64,000 bases of DNA from Actinostola sp. cb2023 (GCA_033675265.1 JAUJYZ010001118.1:16001-80000), one strand, 5' to 3'. Shown: positions 11,879-25,585, numbered from the stretch's first letter. Translations and numbers: made by a program. Notes: a model not told the origin generated them from the sequence alone.

Positions 11879-14800
11879 CTAATTCTGATTATTCTGATTG
11901 GATTGTGCAAATTCTTTTAGAATTTTTCTTGCCATTGCAAAATTGTTCTCAGCCACAATCAGCGCTCTTTTTATAGCATCCCTAGAGTACCCTTGGGCCT
12001 CCAAGATTTGAAAGTCTTCTTCATAAAACTGCATGTCATCATCATTATGTTTTCCAGCCTGCAAAATGTCTCTCTTTTCGTCCTCTGTGCCTTCAAGTTG
12101 TTTAGGATCAAAGACACCCATGTAGGCTGGATTGCTGTAGCTATGTGCTGGACCAGACCAGCTATTTCTGGTACCAAGATTGGGACGTATGCAACTACTT
12201 TTATCAGGAAGTTGTTCATTCTTATTTGTACTTGATATTTCTGATGACGAAGAACACATTTTAGTATCTCTGGATGATGGTTCCTTTTCCAGGAAATCTT
12301 CTGTTGAGTGTGCCTTAGAAAATGCCGCTCTGGTCTTTTGTATATCATTTCCTTTTGATGTTGGTACACCATCATTAAATAATAAGTTATTATGCACATT
12401 GGCGTTGTCTGTATTGGTCAATGGTGGCCACTCAGTGCCTTTGAATGGGTCATCTGCAAATGGATCAAACTGCTCTTGTCCAAATAAATTGAAGCCATTT
12501 TGCCCTGATATCTCTTTACTCTGCTTCTGCTTGTGTTTTTGAATCATGATTGGTAATGGCACGTCGTACGAAGAGTCATCGGTTTCCTCAAATTCTGGAA
12601 ACACAGCTCCTGCAGTGTTTGAATGAGAGGTACAGGTACTACTTTCCAGTTTCTTTTTGTTGGTAGTTTTGTCTTCATCAGGAGGTGGGTAGGATAATTC
12701 AGCATAATTAATCTTTGCTTTATCCTTGTTGATACATGTATTGGACTTAAAGGGAGCTTTACCACTTGCTATATCGGAGTATCCAACACACGTCTTTTCG
12801 TGGCTTTTGCTTCGCTTCTCTTTAAGTTTGTATTTTCTTTCTGGAATAGCTGGTGGAGGACTGTCCGAGTCTGAATCTGATGGGGGTGGGGGTGGGGGTG
12901 GTCCTTTGCGAAATACTGATGGTGAAGCACTAGGGGATCCTTGTGGTGAAGATGATGGAGAGCAATGGGGAGAAGCATTAGGAGATGCAAAGGGAGATCC
13001 TTTAGGTGATGTCCATGGTGAACTACGAGGTGAAGTTCCTGGAGTATTCCTTGGAGAAGCAAATGGCGATGATTGTGTTACAACCAGTGTTGGTGAAGTT
13101 GGACAGTTCATATGTGTGGTTATATTCCTTCTCTGTGGTAAGGGAGGGGGTTTATTGTCATTGTCTTTTTGATTACTATTTGATGGTGATCCTTGGTTCT
13201 GAAGCGTTTCAGATGATGATGGCCAGCTCATTGGTGGATACTATGGAAAGACATCAAACATATTGGTATATATATACACAGTTAACTCTTAATCTTGTCT
13301 GTCTGTCTGCCTTTCTGTCGATTTGCCAGACGGCCTTTCTGCCAATATGACTGTTTGTCTGCCTGTATTTCTGCCTATTTCCATGTCTGCCAGACTGCCT
13401 TTCTGCCAATATGACTGTTTGTCTGCCTGTATTTCTGCCTATTTCCCTTAGTGTCTGCCAGACTGCCTTTCTGCCAATATGACTGTTTGTCTGCCTGTAT
13501 TTCTGCCTATTTCCCTTAGTGTCTGCCAGACTGCCTTTCTGCCAATATGACTGTTTGTCTGCCTGTATTTCTGCCTATTTCCCTTAGTGTCTGCCAGACT
13601 GCCTTTCTGCCAATATGACTGTTTGTCTGCCTGTATTTCTGCCTATTTCCCTTAGTGTCTGCCAGACTGCCTTTCTGCCAATATGACTGTTTGTCTGCCT
13701 GTATTTCTGCCTATTTCCCTTAGTGTCTGCCAGACTGCCTTTCTGCCAATATGACTGTTTGTCTGCCTGTATTTCTGCCTATTTTCCCTTAGTGTCTGCC
13801 AGACTGCCTTTCTGCCAATATGACTGTTTGTCTGCCTGTATTTCTGCCTATTTCCATGTCTGCCAGACTGCCTATCTGCCAATATGACTGTTTGTCTGCC
13901 TGTCTTTCTGCCTATTTCCATGTCTGCCAGACTGCCTTTCTGCCAATATGACTGTTTGTCTGCCTGTATTTCTGCCTATTTCCCTTAGTGTCTGCCAGAC
14001 TGCCTTTCTGCCAATATGACTGTTTGTCTGCCTGTCTTTCTGCCTATATTCCCATGTCTGCCAGACTGCCTTTCTGCCAATATGACTGTTTGTCTGCCTG
14101 TATTTCTGCCTATTTCCCTTAGTGTCTGCCAGACGGCCTTTCTGCCAATATGACTGTTTGTCTGCCTGTATTTCTGCCTATTTCCCTTAGTGTCTGCCAG
14201 ACTGCCTTTCTGCCAATATGACTGTTTGTCTGCCTGTATTTCTGCCTATTTCCCTTAGTGTCTGCCAGACTGCCTTTCTGCCAATATGACTGTTTGTCTG
14301 CCTGTATTTCTGCCTATTTCCCTTAGTGTCTGCCAGACTGCCTTTCTGCCAATATGACTGTTTGTCTGCCTGTATTTCTGCCTATTTCCCTTAGTGTCTG
14401 CCAGACTGCCTTTCTGCCAATATGACTGTTTGTCTGCCTGTATTTCTGCCTATTTCCCTTAGTGTCTGCCAGACTGCCTTTCTGCCAATATGACTGTTTG
14501 TCTGCCTGTATTTCTGCCTATTTCCCTTAGTGTCTGCCAGACTGCCTTTCTGCCAATATGACTGTTTGTCTGCCTGTATTTCTGCCTATTTCCCTTAGTG
14601 TCTGCCAGACTGCCTTTCTGCCAATATGACTGTTTGTCTGCCTGTATTTCTGCCTATTTCCCTTAGTGTCTGCCAGACTGCCTTTCTGCCAATATGACTG
14701 TTTGTCTGCCTGTATTTCTGCCTATTTCCCTTAGTGTCTGCCAGACTGCCTTTCTGCCAATATGACTGTTTGTCTCTCTGTATTTCTGCCTATTTCCCTT

Positions 14801-17800
14801 AGTGTCTGCCAGACTGCCTTTCTGCCAATATGACTGTTTGTCTGCCTGTATTTCTGCCTATTTCCCTTAGTGTCTGCCAGACTGCCTTTCTGCCAATGAC
14901 TGTTTGTCTGCCTGTATTTCTGCCTATTTCCCTTAGTGTCTGCCAGACTGCCTTTCTGCCAATATGACTGTTTGTCTCTCTGTATTTCTGCCTATTTCCC
15001 TTAGTGTCTGCCAGACTGCCTTTCTGCCAATATGACTGTTTGTCTGCCTGTATTTCTGCCTATTTCCATGTCTGTCTGCCTTTCTGCCAATATGACTGTT
15101 TGTCTGCCTGTATTTCTGCCTATTTCCCTTAGTGTCTGCCAGACTGCCTTTCTGCCAATATGACTGTTTGTCTCTCTGTATTTCTGCCTATTTCCATGTC
15201 TGTCTGCCTTTCTGCCAATATGACTGTTTCTCTGCCGGTATTTCTGCCTATTTCCATGTCTGCCAGCCTCACTTTCTGTCTGTTTGTGTTCCTGTATGTA
15301 CATTGTATAATCCACAAGATAAAGAGCCTTTAAAATTGTAACATATTTGGCAACTCACCTCTAACATATCATCTTCATATAACTCTGAATGTTCCTCGTT
15401 GTTCTCATTATTATTATCTCTTCTTGCTTCTGTTTCATCGGAATCATTATGAAAAGGATCCACAACAATACTATGAATGTCCTTTATCTCTGACCGGCAA
15501 AATGGACAAATGTCTCCACCCTTCTCTTGCCACTGTTCAAGACACTGATGACACAAAAGATGGCCACATGGTTCGATTCTTACATCTTTGTCGTTTTCAG
15601 CACAGATTTTACAGAGCTGGAATGTCGATCCCATTTCACAATACAGTTCGTACTGTTCTTCTGTAACCTTGACGTGTTCATCAGGAGGTGTAATGAGAAA
15701 ATGTTGCAGGTCTGGATTTTGCTCTTTGCCATCAGGGAACAAGTAGCTGAAACAAAATGACTATATTTACATTTTATTTTTACAAATCAAGTGCATTAGT
15801 GCATTGTAATATTTACTTCTGTACAAATGCAAAGAATGGAAAAATAAATAAATAACTACAAAATATTCATGAAAACTATGGCTGTGTTTTTTTTTTTTTA
15901 CGATCTTGCCTTTGCTTGCTCTTTCAGTGACAGTGCGACTATGCAAACCAAGGCCACCCAAACAAATTTTGACACAAATTATCCAATCACAATTGAGTAT
16001 TATTGGATGAATATTAAATTTGTTCAGATTCTATTGTTCAAATACTCAAACATGATTGGATAATTTATGTCAAAATTTGTTTGGGTGGCCTTGGTTCGTG
16101 TAGTCACACTATAAAACAAATATATAAAACTACTTGTTGCATCAGGTGTAAGTCAGTGCTGCTGTGCCACTTTATTTCACGCATCGAAGCCACCCTGTTG
16201 TGGGAGACATTGCATTGCATAACAAACTGTAACAGGATGTGGAGACAAACTGGAGCTTGTGCCATTGTTCGATATATACTATAATCAAAACAATTTCAAA
16301 TATCAAAGTAACATGGCCAGAATCCCAAACATCTTGAAATCCAAAAATCTCAAGTCAAGACTTTTTCATCCTGCCAACGACAGGAAATCCATCGTGAAAC
16401 ACAGCAACCCCAAGATAAATTAGTTTTCATGATACCGATGAGTGTTCATAAAGTAGTAACATATTTTATACTTACTATCCCTCTCTCGCTCCATTGATGA
16501 GTGCTTGACACAGTGATCTGTTCTGTGGAATGGTTTGTAAGATACTATGCTCAGGCGTAACATAACCAACAGCCCACTGACCAAGTCTTGTACAGCTCAG
16601 CCGAAAGATGTAACTGCGGGAAAAACATTTTGAATTCATGAAAATATGTTAAATTGGTCAACACCTTCAAATGGCTTGCTTGGTTGGAAAATAGTTGGAT
16701 GTTTTTTTATATTTTATTTTATAAACTTCACCCATGTATGATGTAAATCAAACCATATATGGGTGTGTTCAGCAACCAATCATAACAAAGCTAGTTGGAT
16801 TGATTGACAGCCATGTTCAATGTCTGTATAGAGGATAGAGAAAAGTAACCACTTGATGTTCTAGCTATGAAATTTGCTAATGTTGTAACACACAATAAAT
16901 TCTTGAAATTTTTCCCTTTTTACCCGCCTGTTAAAGTTTTGCTTGGCTGCTTCAAAACCTACTGAAAACCCTAATAAGTATTAATAATAATAGTGGTGAT
17001 GATGATTACCTTCCAGCTTTATTCAAGTGTTGCATCAAACGTGCTCTTACTTCATCATACGTCATAAAAGCACAATATCCCGGATGTGTTACTGCTAAGA
17101 GATTCCAGTTCTGTAGCAAGTGTGACCAAGGTTGGAATAGTCTTGAAAAGACATCAAATTCAAATATGGAGATGTGATCATTGCAAGTGAGATCTATTGT
17201 AGACTTGAGAGCAATGGCCTCTAAACCAGAAGATATTGCATGCTCTGAATGTAGAGTTTGTCGAAACAGCTTCCACGTCACAATAGTCCTGTAGGTAGAG
17301 ATTTATATAATAATTATTTTTATTATTTTCTGGTCCAGTATCCTAAGAAATCGCACATTCTGATTGGTTGTTGAAGCGGGCAGTCATGGCTGATATGGTT
17401 GGCGAAAAATAACACAAAGGAAAAAAAAGTTATTTACCGGCCTTGGTCGGTCTGGATAGGGAAAAACTGTGTCCTCAGCCTTCAAAACGGACCTTGGCCT
17501 CGGTCCACATGCTCAAGACCTCGCACACAGTTTTCCCTATCCGAACCTCCCGGCCGGTAATAAATAACCTCTATATATTAGATGATAATAATAAATTATC
17601 ATAGATGTGAATATATATGTGTATTATTTATCAGGTTGTATGTCAGTATAGCAAAACCTTTGACTGTCAGGCAATACAAAAACAACATTTCCAATAGCAA
17701 AGATATTTTCTATTCTCACCTACCTACAGCTGCCAATAATATAAATAAATAATAGCTACATGTCATTTTTTTGTCCATCTAGTGAAAATATGATTACCAA

Positions 17801-19718
17801 TACCAGGCTGAAAGCACCTAAGTTTAATTCAAAGCCATTCAGATGTCATTTAAGTGTGTCTAGATATATTTTAGCTTTTTCCAAAAAAGAAAAAAATATG
17901 AAGACAATTAATCATACTGACTTTATAATGTCAGACGCAATGATGAGCAGTAGTTAAAATTCCTATTAAATACACCCACATAGATCTACATTTTATTTAG
18001 TCAGTAATATCGCACCAACTGGAATATAGAATACTGTATAACAAATAATTATAATGAAAAGAAGAAGAAAATAACAATAATAATAAAATAGCAATAGCCA
18101 TCAATGTATTACTGTACAGTAATGTACTGTACTTTGTGACAAGGAAAACATGGAGGGCAAATGGATGAAAAGAAAAAGAAATATGGTCAAGTGCATAAAA
18201 AATGTGGAGGCTTGTCATAGATGAATGACACAGTACACTGTAGACCAAATTAATTTCACGGCATTTGCATTTGCACAAACAATAAAAATTGAATTAAAAG
18301 TGCAATAACTTTGTCATATAAACTGACACACCCCTGGGCCTAATTATTGCAAAATCAATTTATCACGCAGAAGCTATACGATAATCAACCAGTTTCAGCC
18401 TTGTTACTTGATGACCACAAAGTTCCAATTTAAGATAAGCCATTGATGTGTAATAATATCGTGAATAGAAGCAATGTAAATAAACAATATCTAACACTCG
18501 TGAATGTTTACAGCACCAATTCTAGCCTTATTACATCAAATTCACACTTTACTGTAAAAGAGCAAAAAAGCTTGATGTACGTTAGAATATTACAAACTGG
18601 TAATCTTAACCACAAGGAATACAGGTAGACCTTGTATAAAATGGTGGTGGTGTTCGATGGCAAATTATACAAGTTCAGATACAGGAGTAATTATTTGGAA
18701 TTTATCTCTCTCCCTTCACGTTTTAAGTGTCTTATCGATCATTGATCGAGTCAAAGACACAATCATCTGTCTACTAAGGTAGCCACAATATGATCAACTG
18801 GCCCACACGGCAATAACATCAATTGATCTTTCACGGTTTTGGTGTTGCGATCATATGTAAATAGAATCGGTCTGTATTCATGCTCATTATAATGTTGGTA
18901 TTTTTTTGTATTACTAAATATCTTAAATGCTTGAATCGAGTAATACAATAGATCGCATTTTAAAATTCATTATTTCCTTTCAGAGGAGTTTTTATGCTGG
19001 TGTGTAGATCAGGAATTACCTGCTAATGTTTATTTGATGTAGTTGGACAGGCATAAGCACAGCCCAATTCATGCAACACTCACCTATTTCCAAAGTTCTT
19101 TTTCCAAAATTCCCTGGCATCAGACTTTGTAACTTTGAAGCCATCGCCAATATAAGTACCATAGGGAAATAAAGCCTTGAGTTCTGTAAGCATATGACTG
19201 AATACAAGACTGAGTTTCGTCAGACTTCGACGATTCAGCGACGACTCATCGAACATTTTTTCCTTTCCATCTTTGAATAATTTTATGGCGTGTTTAGATT
19301 GCTTCATAAGGTTCTCAATGTATATCCTAAAGTACTCGATGTCGTTGAGAATGTGCATTCTCTCTTCGTATTTAGAAATGATCAGCTTTAAATGCTGGTA
19401 AGTGTCGGGTAGAATGTCTAGTATATATGGAGGACTGTTCTTCAAGTTCATACGTTGGTTCTGACACAGTTTTACTACTTTATCCATGAACTTCCATGAT
19501 TTCTCGATAGTCTTTTTGTCAATCTGTAATCTCGGCGTCACTGCATGAGTGAAGGCATCTGTTAAACCGCCTCGGATCCGCGAGAAAAAGCCTGAATGGC
19601 GAGAGTTTGCAGTTGGAAAGTTCATCGCCATTTTGTGCCATTCGCTTTCCTTGGTCGATTTCCGCGTACGACGAGCTTCTTGTCCACGTGATATAAACCC
19701 ACCAATCACATGCGCCAT
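11879..19718 (-). CDS. CBL: E3 ubiquitin-protein ligase CBL (long form)
   Basis: CBL binds phosphotyrosine on activated receptor tyrosine kinases and ubiquitinates them. Five coding exons join in phase on the minus strand: 19718-19084, 17288-17010, 16613-16476, 15746-15359 and 13240-11879, giving 933 codons (human CBL 906). Order: four-helix bundle (about 60-190), EF-hand ([16 protein letters not shown]), SH2-like domain with the phosphotyrosine Arg in [14 protein letters not shown] (residue 309), linker with Tyr383 and Tyr386 in [15 protein letters not shown] (Cys396-399, [13 protein letters not shown]), proline-rich tail and C-terminal UBA ([20 protein letters not shown]). The tail carries [17 protein letters not shown], a Ser-Pro repeat, SSYDVPLP (a likely Crk-type SH2 site) and DPFADDPF (AP2-ear type). 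The start was taken as the ATG at 19718; an acceptor-like CTTTCAG directly upstream suggests a separate 5'UTR exon. Intron 4 holds a 2-kb minisatellite. Confidence 0.95.
13290..15285. repeat. 68-bp minisatellite filling CBL intron 4, about 29 copies
   Basis: The unit includes TGTCTGCCAGACTGCCTTTC, TGCCAATATGACTGTTTGTC and TGCCTGTATTTCTGCCTATT. Spacing between copies is 68 bp in the central block (14463 to 14531, for example). Shorter variants end in TTTCCATG instead of TTTCCCTTAG. Copies in the middle are almost identical, and the edges are more varied. Minus-strand open frames across it are artefacts. Confidence 0.92.
15932..16110. mobile_element. Foldback element in CBL intron 3
   Basis: AGTGCGACTATGCAAACCAA at the left end mirrors TTGGTTCGTGTAGTCACACT at the right. 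Between them GGCCACCCAAACAAATTTTG pairs with CAAAATTTGTTTGGGTGGCC. Confidence 0.8.
17429..17568. mobile_element. Small foldback element in CBL intron 1
   Basis: GTTATTTACCGGCC at the left pairs with GGCCGGTAATAAATAAC at the right. GATAGGGAAAAACTGTGT pairs with ACACAGTTTTCCCTATC. Confidence 0.65.
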
Positions 19719-21950
19719 GCTGAAAGGTAAAAAATCCAATATTGAAGAGTTGTATACACTTTCGCACTGTTTTAATCAAAGCCTACCCGAATAAAACTAA
19801 AAGTGAAAGTTTCTCTTTTACCCTCAAAACCGAAACAAGCCTTCAATTGTGATTACAATATAGCTATAGCAAGTACAGGAAATACCCACGTCAGAACTTG
19901 ATCCAAAAAATCATAGAAAAATATTCGAAACGGGAGCACTACGGTACTTAGCACACAATGAGACAAATACCGTGTTTTATAAATGGGCAGCACGTTGTAT
20001 TGGAATCGGTCAGGATATGATGCATAGATTGTATCCCGAGCCGACCGGAGTTGGGCATGTACTGAAGCGTTGACAGCATGGATACACTGACTGTCAGAAA
20101 CACTAGAAATAAATCATATCTTCCTGATTGACCAAAGTTTGGATGATGTTTGGCTCAATAAGCTGCATGACGTCCGAGCAGAAGCGGTCGTCCCGTCAGA
20201 ACACATACCGAAACTATTTCAAAATTTCAGTTGATTTCCGAATGCAGGAACTGTGGTCTATGGTGTCTAGCTGGGTAGTGTTGGTGGACAGTGATCAGTG
20301 CATATATGATAGGGGCGTCGACTAGAGACACATGGTCTAACGCCCATGCACAGAGGATGTAGGGCATATCTAGGGAATGAGGGTGTAACCGCAATATATG
20401 CTATGTGGTACTAAAATGACTGACTACATTAAACTTTTTATAATGTGATCGTAAAGTACACGATGATTCTACCTGAAACGTTATACGAAATATTAAGTTC
20501 CGTCTGTCACCACTGAGCCTGTTTCACTTGAAGCTACTTGACGACTCACAGCTCACACACCCAGGAAAACTTGGCGTCTACACGAGTCCTGGTTTAGTTT
20601 TATAGACGTTTACAGGCACGTGCAGTGTGTGTGAATGCTTAGTTTCTAATGCGTACAGAAACCAGTTTCGCTTGTGATAAGACTGATAAACTGACGATTG
20701 GAAAATGAAACTCCGAGTTGTCTTTCAGTTTGCGATACCATAGCCGCGCACATCACATTGTTGAAACTCCAATAATTTGAACTAAGACTAATTGTACATC
20801 CGAGCAGAACAATAACACAACTGAAACTATAGGACAGTATTATATCAGCAAAACTGATTAGACAGTCAAGAACTCAGTGTTTACATCAAGAACTGACAAA
20901 AATTTCCTACCGAAATAGATGATTGAAGTCGTGACTGCAACGCAAATTTACTTTTGGGACCCGCAATGAACGTTTTCTAATCTGACCAATTCGGTACAAT
21001 AAAGACTGACCGCTTAACCAAACGGCTTAACGAAGAAAAGCTCTACAGAGTTTGATATAGTCGACCCCAAAGGCTAAATTCTATTTTTAGATTGCATGAC
21101 TTTGTGTATGTCAAAGATGCAATGACGGAAGCCGAAACCACTAGAAAAATACCGAACATTTCTTCCACGACGACACCATCGGATATCTTTATTTGGCATG
21201 GAGTAAAAATGAAAAATCATAAAAACTATGCAATTTTTTCATTCATAAAACATGAAACTGTCAGAGAAAAGACAACTGTACGCGGAAGCCGTGATGTGAC
21301 GTCAATAGTTTGCTGTATGGTGGCGCACGCGCGGGAATTTCGAACAAAGTAGAGCAATTTTCTTTTACTAGTTTCGTATTTGTTACTTTCCGATGGCGCG
21401 AGCTAGCTAGGTGATATGAATGGTTACAAGAATCGTTAGAAAGCGTCATGATTACAATTAAAGTTCACGCAGTTTTGGTTTGGTACTTGGCCAAATACCC
21501 GGGTATAGGGAATGACGTCTGCTCCATTCATCGGACAATTGACCAGTCAATCCTTTGTTATAAGAAAAGACTAGTGTTTTCTAGAGTCTTTGAAATCTAT
21601 CACTCGAGCACAGTCCTCAGTTGAAGCGACAAAAATGTCCCAAAAAGTTCTAAGTGGTTTGGGTGTGGTAAAAATGCCCTTCATTTGGCTTTATATGTTG
21701 AGGGCTCATTTATATTATAGCTAAGTGTGAGTACAGGCTCATCAGGAGTCCACCGTGGTATGTATTGCTACCATGGATTAGTATCTGTCAATCATCAGTA
21801 TCATAATGCCGTCCATCACTGGGTGAACTATACCATCGATTGTCGATCAATCAATAATCATGTACCGTGAAACCGCAAAAAACTAAAATAAAACTAACTG
21901 ATATTTCCTAATTTTCATCAACTAGGAATATGACAGAATAGAGAGGCATT
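19719..21950. other. Region upstream of CBL, no confirmed gene
   Basis: It should hold the CBL promoter and any 5'UTR exon. One unexplained open stretch on the plus strand (20083-20226) is described under findings. No repeats or RNA genes were recognised. Confidence 0.35.
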
Positions 21951-21965
21951 TCTCCTAATGCTGGG

Positions 21966-22005
21966 TAAAATGAATGAATGAATGAATTAATTAATTAATT
22001 AATTA
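21966..22005. repeat. (ATGA)n/(ATTA)n microsatellite
   Basis: Runs of ATGA pass directly into runs of ATTA. Confidence 0.8.
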
Positions 22006-22009
22006 ATAT

Positions 22010-22980
22010 TATGATGGAATGCAGTGAATTGTGGTGGAGAATGGAAATTATCTGGTAAAATAAAGCCGATTCTCAACTAACTGAAAGAGGGAAAACAATG
22101 TTTATAGATTTAAGCCCGCCGTGGTTCATGTAAAATCTCGATTAGTGACAGGCTTTTGGATCATATCTACGCAATAAGGATACAGTATTTCTTTATTCCA
22201 TGTGTCACAGAAGGGGCACAGAAGCCTTCACTGGCTTGACGACAATGAGACATTTGTCGCGTTCCCTCTCCTACAAGGGCGCGGTACATGTATCAGTATG
22301 ACGCTGACCAGTATGACCATTTGATTCTTACCTCAGGTTAAAACGACTCAATTTCCTTGAATAGTAGACTCATTTTATGAGCAATTTCATCAGTAAATTA
22401 GTGATAGAAATTACGCCACTGGAGTTCTACAGTAGCTTGGCCGTACATGGCAATCCTCGTCTACGTCATAACCACAATAGACGTCATGTCGTGAGTGAAG
22501 CATGAATTGGTACGAGCACTCAGGAGTAATGGAGCAGTTGCTATGGCGGACTCAACCTCGCGGCGAAGTGAAATACTGAAATTACTTAGTTAATAGGCTA
22601 CTTATCCCTCGAAGACAATGATATATAGAGGGAACGCACTATAGAAATAATTAATAAAACAATTTGATGCTTTGTTAAAACTGAAAGCGAAACTGAATGT
22701 CAGTTTCGCAATATCTTTACGTCAAGCTTGTTGAGAATCAACGAAGCAACAGATAATTGTTTATACAAATGGCTGGTCATAGTGTCAATTAACGACCCAG
22801 TCATAGCACAGACCGCGTTACAATATTGATAATATACTTTTGATATATTGTGTTGTACGTGGCAGTACAAGAACCACTAGCAACGTACATGAGGTAACTG
22901 TATCGACTTATATGTGTACTAGCTAGACCACATCAAATACATATTACTATTATTTTTATTATTGTTTTAATTTTATTATT
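22010..22980. other. Intergenic, nothing recognised
   Basis: No convincing exon, RNA or repeat was seen in this stretch. Confidence 0.35.
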
Positions 22981-22983
22981 ATC

Positions 22984-23373
22984 TTCGCGACACCTTAATT
23001 TCGCGATTTTGCCAGATATTTGTAGAAACTGAATCGCTTTATTTTTGCGATTTCGTCGCCGATAAATCAACCATTTTTGAATTAAAAACGAAAATAAACC
23101 AGACTACTCGTATAATTATTTTATTTGATGAGTGTATTTTTCTTATGCTAAAAAAATGATTTGTATTACTCTTACTTATGCTTGTAATTTATCATGGCAC
23201 AGCACTAGTTGGTAGTCCCGGTGGTAGTGCAAGGAATGATGTAACGTTAAAAGGGTAGCTTGGGCAAAGTAAAAGAGGTGTACAACTATCCCCAGTAGGC
23301 CAATGAGTGAACTGAACGAAACTTAAATCTTAAAATCGCGCTGGAAATCGCGAAAATAAAGTGTCGCGAAAAT
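22984..23373. mobile_element. Inverted-repeat element with TTCGCGACAC ends
   Basis: The left end is TTCGCGACACCTTAATTTCG with GCGATTTTGCC. The right end is GGAAATCGCGAAAATAAAGTGTCGCGAAAAT, its imperfect complement. The interior is AT-rich without a visible open frame. Confidence 0.65.
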
Positions 23374-23693
23374 AGAGTGTAATAAATTATACTTAATGCA
23401 GACACCGAAGCGAATCGGACAAATGACCATCTGTTACAGAAGTCCCTAGAATGTTGTTAGTACCTAGCCTGCGTATATAGCTGGCGCAGGGGGAGAGGGA
23501 AGAAAGCTAGTCTATATAGTACCGTAACTCTGCGCCAATAGAAATATCTATTATATATTAATATTTCAACTTCTAGTATAGACCAGTATAGTTATGCTGT
23601 TTTAAAAGTAACTGATTAAAGATTAAAGATTAAAGAGGCTAGTTGTGTCACTTGATCCAAAGCGCGGTTCAAATAGGAGTGTTGTGAATCCTT

Positions 23694-23990
23694 TTATACC
23701 TATTCCAAAAATCGTTGTCCCCCGCCGAAAGCAACAAGCAAGAAGCTGACGACCGCAAAGGGCATTGGGACTTTCTCCTTATTCATTTATTCATCCGTAG
23801 ACATTTTGACAACGTGCATTTTCAAATGGCCGAATTGTTCCAAATGATTGCTATTCAACGCTCGTAGGGATAACTTCTCAAGTACCACGGATAAATTAAT
23901 TAATTAGGAGATTCCCTAAGTCCTTTGCGGTCGTCAGCTTTTTGCTTGTTGCTTTCGGACCGGACAACGATATTTGAAATAGGTGTATAA
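23694..23990. mobile_element. Foldback element
   Basis: TTATACCTATTCCAAAAATC and GAAAGCAACAAGCAAGAAGC on the left mirror GCTTTTTGCTTGTTGCTTTC and GAAATAGGTGTATAA on the right. CTGACGACCGCAAAG also pairs with CTTTGCGGTCGTCAG. Confidence 0.8.
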
Positions 23991-24633
23991 TAAACATCGA
24001 TATATATTTTATTGGTATTTCCTTTCTAAGTTAATATGCATTGTCTTTGATCGTCGTCCCGAGTGGGACGTGACTGATACATGATTGGGAAGACGCATTC
24101 TCCGAGGGGTCTGGGTACGAGAATGTTCTTGACCAACACGCAAGTGCTGTACGTGCCACAAGTCATTTCAACCATAGTATTCACTTGTCAACACTTTCAG
24201 TACTTTGAGTTCCAGCTAACATAAACTAAAGGACAATAGATCCATACATGATAATTTACTATAAACAAAATCACAAAATCAGAAAGCGAATTTCCTTGTG
24301 GGCGTGACCGGATACACTGTTACAGTGTTATGAAGAAGGCTAGTCTGGCTAGCCGAAATATAGTTACCAAAACAATATACGTTGTATCGGGTCTTTGCTG
24401 AGTCCTTGGACTACTTGCTATATACATTAGATCCAACGTTTTCTGGCAGGATACTCTTACACGGCTTTTGCTACTTCTCAAGTCTTCAGTGTTATGGTAC
24501 GCACCGATGGATCATAGACTTGCAGCTGTTATCAAATTGTTTGGCCTAGTTCAGACGTCGTGCTAATCATGAGCCGTTCTCATTTCAAACAATAGATAAT
24601 GATCGAGGCAGCTTCTTCAATCCTCCGTCCGGC

Positions 24634-24801
24634 CATGCATTCATCTATATAAACCATTCATTCATTTGTTCATCCATTCATCCATCCATAAACCATTCAT
24701 TCATTCATTTATCCATTCATCCATCCGTCTATAAACCATCCATTCATCTATAAACCATTCATTCATTCATTCGTTCGTTCATTCATTCATTCATCCGTCT
24801 G
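24634..24801. repeat. (CATT)n/(CCAT)n tetranucleotide tract
   Basis: Imperfect ATTCATTC, ATCCATCC and AAACCATTC units repeat through this interval. Confidence 0.75.
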
Positions 24802-24814
24802 TCCATTCGTTTCT

Positions 24815-25491
24815 ATTCTCGTACCCAACCATCCTCATTTGGTTTTCGCTGGCTCTGGGAAACCCTTTGCTCGTCGTCAAATTTTGACGACCAAGTCGTC
24901 AGAGCGCATGCTCATACTAAAGACCGCTGAGAGCGGGTACTGTGGAAGAGTCTACTGGCTCGTAGTGTTCACGTTGGTTTGAATATTCAAACAATGTTTG
25001 TTTGACATTATCTTCGTGTAGCCGTTTAAAATCACTCGACGTTCATCAGTTCTTCTCTGGCTCCGATAAATGGACGATAAATACATGTTCTAATATAATC
25101 TGCATGTGAACCTTCCTGTCTTCCGCTTTGTTAAGCTTGAATTTGATTCCTTTGTCAAAGCGAGTACGATCTGTGTCTGTAGCCGTTACTTTACTCGTTA
25201 GATCTCCCTTTACGAATTTATGTCTACACAGTCAATGAGTCACTCATTTCCATTGATTTATTATTCAAAAAAGGTATATAGTTTTTGAAAATAATATTGT
25301 ATGAAATTACTACAACCGTCGCTGTCATTCGCTTCGTTCGCTTTGCAAGTTTGAATCTTTGTTTATCTCATGGACCAATCAAATACGATCATCCATTGTT
25401 GATTTCAACAGCCAATGAAATTCGCTAAAATTTCAGGGTATCCCAGAGCCAGCGACGAACCAAATGAGGAGTGGGCTCTGGGTACGAGAAT
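24815..25491. mobile_element. 677-bp element with long terminal inverted repeats
   Basis: The left end starts ATTCTCGTACCCAACCATCC and continues CTCATTTGGTTTTCGCTGGC. The right end is the matching GCCAGCGACGAACCAAATGA and ends CTCTGGGTACGAGAAT. A related end (GTCTGGGTACGAGAATGTTC) occurs alone near 24107. No transposase frame is visible, so it would be non-autonomous. Confidence 0.65.
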
Positions 25492-25585
25492 GTGTTTGTT
25501 GAATGTTCGAGTTTCTTGCTGCCAAAATTGACGTGGTTACCTAGCTAGCACACTCGTGACTAATCCGGTAAGTAGAACCTATATA

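Noticed and set aside
13290..15285. Coding repeat protein from the minus-strand frames over the 68-bp repeat
   Set aside because: The unit is not a multiple of three, so frames shift and close; CBL exons flank it with proper splice sites.
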